The notes under the pieces are model-generated. The model was not told the DNA's origin and ran no database searches. It saw only the letters and a list, made by a program, of their open reading frames with translations. A DNA stretch of 64,000 nucleotides from Rhizophagus irregularis (lineage: Eukaryota; Glomeromycota; Glomeromycetes; Glomerales; Glomeraceae): positions 3,844,001-3,908,000 of the forward strand of contig NC_089440.1 in the NCBI RefSeq assembly GCF_026210795.1, read 5' to 3'. This document shows positions 38,995-50,887 of the stretch, in pieces. Made by a program: the position numbers and the translations under genes. The stretch's first letter is position 1; every line of letters starts with the position of its first letter.

Positions 38995-41145
38995 ATGAAG
39001 AAAAAAGGAGGTACAATTATTTCAGTTTTAATTTATATATTTCGAGGTGAAGTTATCAACCAAAGTAATATGATTTCTTCTTACTATTTGTGCAAAGTCA
39101 AATCAACTGTTGTGAGCAGTAAAACCAGTTCCACGTCAACTTCAAAGTTAAAAAGAAGTCGTTCTATAGGAGAAGAAGAAGTTTCTGTATCTGTAAAAGA
39201 AGCAAAATTAGGTAAGTTTTTTTTCTGTTGGACTTTATTTTTTTTTCATAACTATATTTTTGTATATTTTTTAAAACATTATTTTATAGAAACCACTTCT
39301 GATGTATTTTCGATCTTTAAACCACAAGCTGATATTCAATGGCGTGAATTTGAGTCCGTTATGATCGGACAATATTTGACATCAGATATTAAAAAAATCG
39401 AAGGTCGATCTAAGATTGGCGCTTTTGATTTGGTAGGTACAAAGATCAGATTAATCTATGTACAATTAAGTCTAATTTGTTCTCTTCATAAAACCAACAG
39501 GATAGCACTTTAATAATTGTAAATGGGACTCATAAACGGTCAAAAGATGAAAATGATTGGAAATGGCGGAGTAAAGTTATTCCTAAGAAGTTGAAACAAT
39601 TATATGAAGAAGGGTATGAAATTTACTTTATTCATTATAGAATCAAGATATAGAATAATATTACGTTATTATTATGTAGTTACAAGATTGTTATAATAAC
39701 TAATCAAGGTGGATTGGAAATTTCAAACAAGACCAGTGAAAAGAAAAGAAAAGAATTCAAGGCTAAAATTAAGAATATAGTTAACAATGTAAGCTAGCGA
39801 TTTGTCAGTATTTTGATTGTTTATTGCTTGAATTACTCATGATAATTATTATTTTTTTTTTTTTAATAAAAAAGTTAAATGTACCTTGCGAAATTTATGC
39901 TGCAACTGCAAGAGATAAATATCGAAAGCCAATGATCGGAATATGGAAATATATTACAGAACATGGGAATGACGGAGTTATCACTGGTGCATATTATTTA
40001 TTAAGTTATAGCACTTTTTGCGATTTCTAAATCTATTTTATTATGATAGACATGGAAGAGAGTTTTTATGTTGGTGATGCTGCTGGTCGTGGTGAAAACT
40101 GGAAACCAAATGCACCACGTGACTGGAATGATACCGATAGGTGAGTTAGTTTTTTCCTGAAAAAAAGTAGGAATTTTGATTATATATTTATACAATCTTT
40201 TTTCTCTTTTATATAGAAAATTTGCTGAAAATATTGGAATTAAATTCTATACACCCGAAGAATTTTTTGAAAATGATAAACCGGCACCTTATTCCTACGG
40301 TGATTTTAATCCGAAAAGTCTTTCACAGGACGGTTCGTATCGCTAAGCTTTAATAATATGAATACATTTTCATTATTTCAATTAAACTGATTTTACTATT
40401 TTTAATGATGTTAGTTGAATTATTTGCTCCCGCTTCACCATCACTTGTTCCATCAGATAGACATTGTGAAGTAATTGTGTTTGTTGGATATCCTGCAAGC
40501 GGAAAATCTTCATTCGCTGAGAAATGGTTAATATCTAATGGATATGTACATGTGAATCAGGTATCTTAATTATGAAAATATCTTAATTCTCTTGTTTATT
40601 GAAAGGGTTATTTACAAAAATTGTACTTTGTTAGGATAAATTAAAAACAAAAGCAAAATGTATCAAAAGCTGCGAAGAAGCTTTGCAGGAAAAAAAACCT
40701 GTTGTTATAGGTATTAATTACAAATTGATTATAGCAATAAATTTTATTTGTTTTAACATGTGCGTATTTATCATAGATAATACAAACGCTGATGTTGAAA
40801 GTAGGAAAGCATATATTGATCTGGCAAAAAATTATAAAGTTCCAGTCCGATGTTTTTGGTTCCAAGCGTCAGAAGCTTTGGCTAAACATAATAATATGTA
40901 TAGAGCTTATGGCAATATTGACGGAGTAAGTTAATTGTTCTCTTTTTTCCTTATTATTATAATACTAATTATTTTTGTTTAACAATTTAAAGCCTCGCCC
41001 ATTACCTGAAATTGCATATTCAGGATTTAAATCAAGATTTGTTGAACCAAAATCTGAAGAAGGATTTGATGAAATTAAAAAGATTAATTTTGTTTTTGAA
41101 GGGAATGATGATGAAAAAAGAAAATGGGAGATGTGGTATACATGA
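38995..41145 (+). CDS. Polynucleotide kinase 3'-phosphatase (PNKP/Pnk1-like)
   Basis: DNA end-processing enzyme of single-strand break repair: removes 3'-phosphates and phosphorylates 5'-OH ends. Eleven exons (38995-39211, 39290-39432, 39501-39613, 39680-39788, 39875-39986, 40050-40140, 40217-40332, 40415-40560, 40635-40710, 40777-40925 and 40993-41145) give 474 residues. The haloacid-dehalogenase phosphatase has the nucleophile motif FDLDSTL (assembled across exons 2-3), [10 protein letters not shown], and FYVGDAAGR. The kinase domain follows with Walker [17 protein letters not shown] and [14 protein letters not shown]. There is no N-terminal FHA domain, unlike the animal enzyme and like S. 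pombe Pnk1. The N-terminus instead has a Ser/Thr/Lys-rich stretch. The first Met is uncertain: 39070 is in frame too. Confidence 0.92.
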
Positions 41146-41862
41146 TTAATAGATTTAGATTTATCAACAATAAATGATATTTAATTATATTAATGAAACT
41201 AGAGACTAGATGTGTTCTACCGTATATAAGTAGTTAATAGTAGTCAGGGTTCTGTATTAGTTTATAGATTTTAGAAAGTTAATAAGCATTATAAAAGTCA
41301 TGTTACTTCTAAAATATGTTATAAGTGATATGACAAATGTTAGCTACATTTTATATTTTAAGCAGAAGATATTAATTCTTTATTTTTAATACGTATTTTT
41401 TTTAAAGCATCTTATAATGTTTAAATTAAATTGTATTTCTATAATTTAAATAGATTTAATTACAAAGTTAAGTGAAGATGAATAAGAGTAGAGATTTCTA
41501 ATAATCTTTTTATACTATTTTTATAGAATTCCCCCATATACTAATTTATTTTAAAAACAACAGTTTTTAATAAAGACAACAATGTTTTTAAAAGTGTAAT
41601 TATGGAAAAAATCAACTACATATCTAAATTTCGATTCTTTATATTATTATGTTAAAATAATAATACAAATATTAAAAATTTCGTAAATTAATTTTTTAAT
41701 GATAATTTATATAAGGCAAAAAAAAATGTATGTTTATATTATTATCTTGGCAACTCGAGTACGAGCTCTATTAAAGTGATAAATATCATAATAATTCTCT
41801 TCGTTATAATATTATTTACATAATATATAAAATAAATCTTATATTTATGCGAATTAATTTAA
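41146..41862. other. Convergent 3' spacer, no supported gene
   Basis: 717 AT-rich bases between two converging genes. No open frame, tRNA or repeat recognised. Confidence 0.45.
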
Positions 41863-43874
41863 TCAGGTTTCATTAACAACAATTTTTTTATTTGGATCCA
41901 TAAACTTCTTTAATATTTCGCCAGTTACTTCGGATTTCCTCTTTTTTTTTTAAAGAAAAAATTAATTAATAAATTTTTTTGTAAATTAAAATTTATAATA
42001 TTACATACTTGTTTAAATTCATCAACAAATTTCTGTAATACTTGAATACAACGTGCTTTAAGTTCACCGGTCATCATTTCTCCAGATACATATTTCTACA
42101 AAGTAAACAACAATTAAAAGAAGTTGATCATTACATAAGAATTCGTAACAATAAAAATAATAACCTTTTTAATTTCGTCCAATTCTTCATCGTCATCTAA
42201 AAATACTGATAAATATTGATAAGCAACGTCAACATCTGGATCGCCTCCTTTTAACCTGTGTTCCTCAGCACTATCGCGACCACCTGAGAAAGCGTACTTG
42301 TTGATCTAAAATATTCCAAAATGTCTGTTAGATGAATTAAATTTCCAATTACATTTATTAAAGAGGCAAACCTTTTTTTTAATTTGGTTAGGCGTATCCG
42401 ACATAAAAATTGCAGAATTGTCAAGTGAGGCGCTCATTTTCGTTTGAGAACCCTGATTTTCAAAAAAATATAAGTACAAATACTATATCAAATATTTAAC
42501 ATGTCCAGGAAATCATTAAAATTACTTGAAGAGCTGGGAAGAATTTAGCATGAATAAGGCTAGGTTTAGGATATTTTAGTTTTTGCGCGACGTCACGCGT
42601 CAATCGAAAATATGGATCCTAGATCAAACTTTCGTCAGCAAATTAATAAATGTATATTTATATAGAAATAGAATAATAATTTACTTGGTCTATAGCACAA
42701 GGAATCACACAAGGAATATTACTTCGAGTTCCAAATATTTGTGGAAAACTATTGGAAAATGAAGGTGCAGCTTGTACCGCAACAAAATGAGTTTTGGCAA
42801 TACAGTCACTATAACAACGAAATAAAAAAAAAATATTTAATTAACAGAGACTATACAAATACACAAAAGACATCAAACACACCTATCAACGAAACCAAAA
42901 GTGGCCTTTGACTGACTGTTTGTGATGCTTTTCGCGATCTTTACAATATTATGATAAAATGGACCTCTATTTACGTCATACAGATAATACGGATAATAGG
43001 ATAGTAACAATAATTAATATACACGGAAAAAAGAATCATTCTAAGTAAATGTTTACAAACCCGACATAATCAGTATCTGCGAAAATAAATGTCTTGTCTG
43101 GATCAAATCCACATGCAACAATATCTTTGGCGTTATCATAGGCATATTTGCGCGTTTCTTCTAATGTCAATCCAGGCTTAAATATAAATTTTTCGTCATC
43201 TAGATAGAATATATTAAATTACGCGTTAACTAAATATTTATAACCAAGATTATGAGACAATTACTAACCAGTTAACTGAATGACAATTGGTACATCGAAA
43301 ACATCTTGTAACCACCTAATGCCAGAAAAAACACTTTAATTCATGATGGCATAACTTTAGATAAAAAAGTTTAATCCTCTTACTTGCAAAAAATAAAAGG
43401 GATCATATGTCCAAGATGCATGCTTGAACTACTTGGACCGCGTCCTGTATAAATAAAAAAAGGCTTATTTTGCTCGTAACGATCCAGTATTTTGTTGAAT
43501 TCTCTAAAAATTTAATAATCTCCAATTAATAATATAAAAAATGAATTGGAATTATGAAATTGCAAACATATAAAGCACCTATGTGAGAAGAAAATCCCTC
43601 TTCTCAAGAAAGTGTGACATTTCTTTCCAGTCAACGTTTCGAACCTTTGTAAAAGTTCCTTATCAATAGGTCTCGTTCCAAATTTTTTTATAAGCTTATC
43701 ATAATCAATGGCTCGACCATTACCGTCCACATCCCAAGGCGTAACTGTTTGTTCATTTGAACTCTTTGAACTATTCGAAATATACCTATAATAAAAATAA
43801 AAACAACAACCTATGCCACCGATAACGAAGCCGCCGATAAGACTGCTACGGATAAGAAAACGTTGGTTTTCCAT
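41863..43874 (-). CDS. Tryptophanyl-tRNA synthetase with an N-terminal membrane-like leader
   Basis: Class I synthetase of the eukaryotic cytosolic type. Eleven exons (43874-43579, 43503-43384, 43315-43269, 43199-43061, 42966-42883, 42808-42685, 42618-42526, 42452-42372, 42305-42165, 42095-42009 and 41940-41863) give 429 residues. Core landmarks are [34 protein letters not shown] (the HIGH motif is HLGH), [20 protein letters not shown], and KMSAS in exon 8. Unusually, the first 35 residues contain a Gly/Ile/Phe/Tyr hydrophobic stretch ([20 protein letters not shown]) that could span a membrane. No splice pair in the right phase removes it, and there is no downstream in-frame Met before the core. 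The exon encoding it lies in a tandemly duplicated 200-bp block. Confidence 0.93.
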
Positions 43875-44181
43875 TATTTTACAAAAGAAATTGAAATTGA
43901 AGAAAATTGACGTTAGAAATCGATTTTTTCGATTTTTATTAACAATCGAAGTGAGTCAGGATGATTTTGATTTAGTAATAAATACCTATAATAAAAACAA
44001 CAACCTATGCCACCGATAACGAAGCCGCCGATAAGACTGCCACGGATAAGAAAATGTTGATTTTCCATTATTTTACAAAAGAAATTGAAATTGAAGAAAA
44101 TTGAAGGTAGAAATCGATTTTTCGATTTTTATTGATTGACAATCGAAGTGAGTCAGGATGATTTTGATTTAGTAATAAAAA
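43783..44181. repeat. Tandem duplication of a 200-bp block covering promoter and 5' coding end of the Trp-tRNA synthetase gene
   Basis: Copy 1 (43783-43982) and copy 2 (43983-44181) match at about 95%. They differ by a 6-base deletion in the A-rich part and scattered substitutions. Each contains cattattttacaaaagaaatt, that is a minus-strand ATG with upstream leader, and the bases coding for the hydrophobic leader. The outer ATG (44068) opens a frame, MENQHFLIRGSL..., that diverges after the duplicated part. The block lies in the 361-base gap shared with the divergent PSMD5 gene, so both promoters are affected. Confidence 0.85.
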
Positions 44182-44235
44182 AAGTGTGATTATCATCATT
44201 TTTCTTGAGCAATCTTCCGATTATTATTGTTAATC

Positions 44236-46492
44236 ATGACAACTTCGGAAATTGATACATTAAGAAACTTTTTGTGTTCTCCTGAGAGCATTGATGCTAC
44301 TGAACTAGTAAATACTTTGGGAATTATAAATATTTCCATAGAAGGTAACTTATTTATTAGCTTTTTTAAATCTTTTTTTATTTCACAATTTAACCGTTTC
44401 TTCAAAAGGACCGAACGGAGGACAAATAAAGCAAACGATCCTTAACAGTATACCTCTTTCGGAAATTTTCACGCTTTTAGGAGGTTATAGTGATGCAGTG
44501 ACTTCTACAACTTGTAAAATTCTAGAGAAGTTACTGCAGTCAATGAATTATACTGATATAATCTCTTCAGGGCTCAAGGTTTTATTTTAAAAAATTTGGT
44601 CTAATAACAAATTTCATTATTATTCTCATTTAATTTGCTTTTTACCTTTAGGAACATTTGGCGCTAGGTCTTCAATTTAATTCTTCTGAAGTTCGAATCT
44701 TGGCGTTGTGTCAAGTCGAAAAATGTTTGGAGTCCGAAACAGCAGTTCAAGACTTAGTATTATATTAATTTACATATTATTCATGATTTTTTATAGAGTA
44801 ATAAATAATTATACGGTTTTATTCTTAGGTTGGTTCGCCGATATTTCCTGTCATGCTGGAAGGATTGGGATATGAAGATATTTTAATATCAGCAAAAGTG
44901 ACCGAATTCCTTATAAAGGTAAATATGTACAAGAAACGCTAACTTTGATACATGAGGTTGAATATTTTTATTTATTTATTTCCTTTTGTTTTTTTTAGCT
45001 TGCCAATCACGCCGGCGGGTTACATGCTATATTTGATTCAGGATCAATTGCGATTCTGAATCAACTCTCTCAGGGGTAAACAAGGCTTTAAACTCATAAT
45101 TGAGATTATTATATTCAAGTATTTGATTTTCTTCTCAAATTATAATTCAGAAACGAGTCAGTAAAGTTTCGCGTATTTGATTTGATATCTCAAATATCAA
45201 TATCTTCTCCAGAGGCATTTCAATTATGTGAATCTTCTGGTGCCTTAAATGCGATAACTTCTGGATTTAATTCAACCGATCTATTGCTTAAATTAAATGC
45301 CATAGAAACCTTTTCCAAGGTTTGATAATTAATCATGTTTGAATTTTAAGAATTATAAATTATTAGTAATAGTTTATTTATTATTGAAGATAAACCAAAG
45401 CCATGCTGGATATATATTTCTTGAAAGAGCTGGAATCTTGCAATCTCTTGTTGATGTCATGACACATGATGATGATGGAGACATTGTATTAGTATTAGTA
45501 AAATGTGCGGCACTAAAATTTTTTGGAAAATTATCAGAAATAGAGGTGTGTCTACTAATCATTATAAAAAAAATGTAATCATTCAAGTCAATAATAATAT
45601 TCAATTTTGTATAGGAAGCGGATTTTTCAGAGGTTAATAATAAATACAAGATATTGTCCATTATTGATTCTTATCTATTAAGTTCTAATTTGGATTTAAA
45701 GGTCTGTTTCTGTTTTTAACCAGAAAGTCAAATAATTTTAGTTTAATTGTTGGTTTTGTTTGATTTTGTTTAATTATAAGATAACTACGATTAATATTAT
45801 CGGAGTTATTGGAAGCAATCCTCGTGGTCTAAAATTATTAAATGCCAGTGTAGCACTCGGCAATTTTATGGACCTTTATCAACATTCAGCGGGTGATATT
45901 AAAATAGCTTGTTTACAAACCATTTCATGTTTATTTGGTGCTAGGTAAAACTATTTATTCCTTTTTTAAAATAATTTAATAATTTTAAATTTATAATTTA
46001 TTTATCTGACTCGTTTTATTTTTAGTGAAACCCCACCAACAGAACTTTCTGATATTGCTCATCAAATTTATTTTCAAATTGGAGGTAATAGTATATTTAG
46101 ACTTTAATTTTATTATATTTCAACTTAACCAAATGAAAATTATATTATTAGGCGCTCCTACCCCTCTTTCCACATTAATATCTAATACTAAACAAACTTT
46201 AGAAGATCTTCGGATTGCTAGTTTTGCTATTATGCAAAAAATGGCTCTGCATCCTTGGGGTCAAACTGAGATGTCAAATTCCAAAGAATTTATTGATTAT
46301 ATTTTAAATCGAACAACTGAAACTACTAAATTAGGAAAGGAATGGAAGTTTACGATTGTTCAAACTTTAGTCAAAGCTCATAATGCTGAAAATATTATTC
46401 CACCCAACATTTTTGATCGTTTAACACGATATCTTCGAGAAGGACCTTTCTATGTGAAAACAGAGGCTACTGTAGCATTTGAAAGTGCATAA
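44236..46492 (+). CDS. 26S proteasome assembly chaperone PSMD5 (S5b) family
   Basis: HEAT/ARM-type protein that helps assemble the proteasome base with Rpt ATPases and is absent from the mature proteasome. Eleven exons (44236-44344, 44409-44578, 44652-44756, 44829-44918, 44999-45075, 45151-45319, 45390-45545, 45615-45701, 45781-45944, 46026-46084 and 46152-46492) give 508 residues, the usual length (about 500). The whole chain is Leu/Ile/Ser-rich helical repeats. The most characteristic parts are VGSPIFPVMLEGLG, ANHAGGLHAIFDSG, FRVFDLISQIS, and the C-terminal block DLRIASFAIMQKMALHPWGQ, NRTTE..KEWKF and EGPFYVKTEATVAFESA. No catalytic residues are expected. Its 3' end is only 48 bases from the converging LAMTOR2 gene. 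Confidence 0.88.
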
Positions 46493-46540
46493 AGTTATGT
46501 TTTGTCAAATACCGTAAGATATATTCCTTTAAATTATCAT

Positions 46541-47170
46541 TTATGTTTGCGTATAAGTCGTCATACGTTGAAAAGGTTCTTCAAGATGTCTCGCTAATGC
46601 GTCAGTCTTTTTTCAATTAATAACAATTATTAATAAATTTATTAAAATATCTAATAATAAATCGTTCAAATTAATGTTAAACAGTATAAAAACCTTTGCT
46701 TTTAATATTCCTAGTTCAACTTCAGGCTTAGCAACAAGACAAAGTAACATATTGCTAACCGTAGTTATCGCAACATTTCCTTTCTTTAAGGGTTTAATAA
46801 TAGTGAGAATAAATAATAAAAATGAATGGTAAAAAATTAAGAAAATTATTCACCTCGCATTCAACCAACAAAAATTTTAGATTATCATCACGCATTAAAT
46901 TCTTTCCATTTTTTTCAAAAGTGCTCCATATATTTGAGGCTATTGCAGCATAAACTCTAGCATCACGATCCGAGTCAGAAATAAAAGCTAAGGGAGAACC
47001 CTCAGAATTTAAAAGACTGTAAAGTTTCTTAAATAAGTTAGTAAATCCGAAATTATTTAATTTAACAGTGTGTACGACGACATAAATGTGAAAAAAACAT
47101 ACAGTGTTGCTTTAACACCGCCAGTAGTTGCTTGTTTAAGAACTTGAGAAATTGCCTTTGGTTTGAGCAT
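46541..47170 (-). CDS. Ragulator subunit LAMTOR2 (roadblock/LC7 domain)
   Basis: Small scaffold protein of the lysosomal or vacuolar Ragulator complex, which anchors Rag GTPases for amino-acid signalling to TORC1. Four exons (47170-47103, 47016-46854, 46783-46694 and 46606-46541) give 128 residues, the family size (125). Landmarks: MLKPKAISQVLKQATTGGV, LLNSEGSPLAF, ARVYAAIASNIWSTFEKNG, DDNLKFLLVECEKGNVAIT, NMLLCLVAK, ILKAK and LEEPFQR. The roadblock fold covers nearly the whole chain. No open frame of comparable length shows it, because the exons are short. It rests on joining splice sites and the near-continuous family match. Confidence 0.9.
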
Positions 47171-47852
47171 TTTTTAGAAAATGAAAAATGTTTAGGCTAA
47201 TTTTGATATAAAAAATAATTTTTTGTTACGTTATGCATTAAGTTAAATTACGTCAATAACCGACGGAACGTCAGTTTCAGAAAAACAACTATCACTAGAA
47301 CAAATTAATTATAGCATATTCATTGTCACTATAATATATTCATACAAACCGTAAATAAAAGGAAAATAATAAAAAGATGGCAGTGGTGGCACTTTTTGTG
47401 GCAGTGTTGTACACAACAAATGATTCCAGTTCAATACCATTGTGAAGCATTTTGTATGGCCATAGCAGATAGCACTCATGCTGAGTCAAAGGAAACAATC
47501 ACTACTATTTCAATATTCATGCACATTCGTCATTGCTATTTCAGAAACACTTTCATACATCTATGTTATTTAAAGTAATAACTAATAATTAAAAAAGTAC
47601 ATAAAAAGATTTAGATTATCTATTTAATTTTTGTATTTATCTAGAGTTCATCTACATCTTGCATAACCCCGTATTTTCTTTTTTACTTATTACGGCTTGA
47701 TCATACCTGATGTTGATGTACCGGTGAAAAAAAAAAATTTTTTTTTAAAATATAAAAATAGACAAAAATTTAATTTTACCCCGTACTCTGAAAAAAAAAA
47801 CTTTGCTTTCAAAAGGAAAAAAAGGGTTATTTCTAAATATTAATTAATAATA
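47171..47852. promoter_or_regulatory. Divergent region between LAMTOR2 and homocitrate synthase
   Basis: 682 bases. An open stretch at 47396-47578 has no domain or splice support and is not called. The last 130 bases are a T/A-rich leader before the homocitrate synthase start. Confidence 0.4.
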
Positions 47853-49490
<1,638 letters not shown>

Positions 49491-50055
49491 TTATAACCCC
49501 TCCCTAATTTTTCTAATTACATAGACAAAAGTATATTTTACTAATTTTACTCATTTCGGATAACTTACCCTTTCTTACCGAAGAACATTTATATCAAAGT
49601 CTATTCAAAATATTCAAAATACATTTAATAATATTATAAATGTATATACACATTTGTATATAATATAATATTATTTTTGTTGTCTCTTTTCTTTTTGTTT
49701 TATGTTGTTTTTTTCCTACTATTTGTGAAATTTGTGAAAAAGTATTAATAATAAATAAAAGTATTAATGTTATATTAATGGCGACTTCGCATCCTAAAGA
49801 CGGTGGTTATTTTCATAATATATAAATGAACAAGTGTTATTAATTATTTAATATTATAGATATCTCTTTTATTTTTAAACTTATCTTGCCTATAATAAAT
49901 TTAAAAACTAATTTAATAAATGAATTTTTATTTTAAATCCTAACTACATTTGACCGGTTTTCTTTACTAAAGACGAAAAAAGAAAGGACAATAAAACGTA
50001 TTAAGATGTTATTAATGATTAAAGATACAATATAAATATGACTAATGGTAAATGT
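49491..50055. other. Convergent 3' spacer, no supported gene
   Basis: 565 AT-rich bases between homocitrate synthase and uL24, with AATAAA-like words on both strands. Confidence 0.4.
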
Positions 50056-50706
50056 TCATACTTCATCCATTTCTTCAATCTTAGCTTTATCTTCATCTTT
50101 TTTTAAAACTCTGTTTTTTCGGTCCAGCAGACTCTTTCTGTCCTTATTAATCTTTAGCTTAGTTACCACAACATTTGACGGATGAATACCAACTGGAACA
50201 GTGTTACCGCTTATTTTTTCCTTACTGATGCGATCAATGTGGATAACCCATCTCTTACGATAAACTCTGAGTACTTTTCCATCACGACCTTTAAATGTAC
50301 CACGTACGATACGAACTTCATCATCTTTACGAATTGGAATAGATCGAGTCTACATAAAATTTTTTTTAGATAATAATTAAAATATATATATATATATATT
50401 TGTTTTTTTTTAAAAAAAATTACATTATATTTGTCTCTAAGTTCCTTGGATAATGCAGCACTCATAATTTTCCTGCGGACCGAAGAGGGAGCAGAAAAAT
50501 GCGCTTTTCGGCTTTTACGTCGAGAAGAACTAACATCTAAAATTTATAAAAATTTAATTCATAATGAGAATTCTTTTGCGCGAATTTTTTAATTAAATCC
50601 ATCATTTAAAAATTGCATTATTATAAATTTAACTTTAAAACAATAAAATCCATGAATTAACTAAAAAAAGTCATTTAACAACTCTTTCACCTTTAGAGAA
50701 TTTCAT
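50056..50706 (-). CDS. 60S ribosomal protein uL24 (L26)
   Basis: Large-subunit ribosomal protein near the exit tunnel. Exons 50706-50691 (16 nt: MKFSK plus one base), 50536-50424 and 50349-50056 give 140 residues. The tiny first exon followed by a longer intron is a common layout for fungal ribosomal protein genes. Landmarks: [35 protein letters not shown], the KOW-type [23 protein letters not shown] and [13 protein letters not shown], with an acidic tail. Head-to-head with the aladin gene, about 180 bases apart. Confidence 0.94.
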
Positions 50707-50887
50707 TGTTTCCGGCACTTAGATATCTAGAAGTGAGAGAAGAAAAATTTTTCAACTTCAATTTTTATGATTTATGTGTTTTGATACAACCAATTAAAAC
50801 CTTTCAAGTTCTACTAATTATTGTGTAACGCTGAAAATAAAAAGACACGAACTTTTATCCCGTTTTCGAAACTTCTCAAAAATTAAA

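Noticed and set aside
47396-47578. 60-codon plus-strand open frame (Cys/His-rich)
   Set aside because: No splice partners, no domain. It lies in the divergent promoter region.
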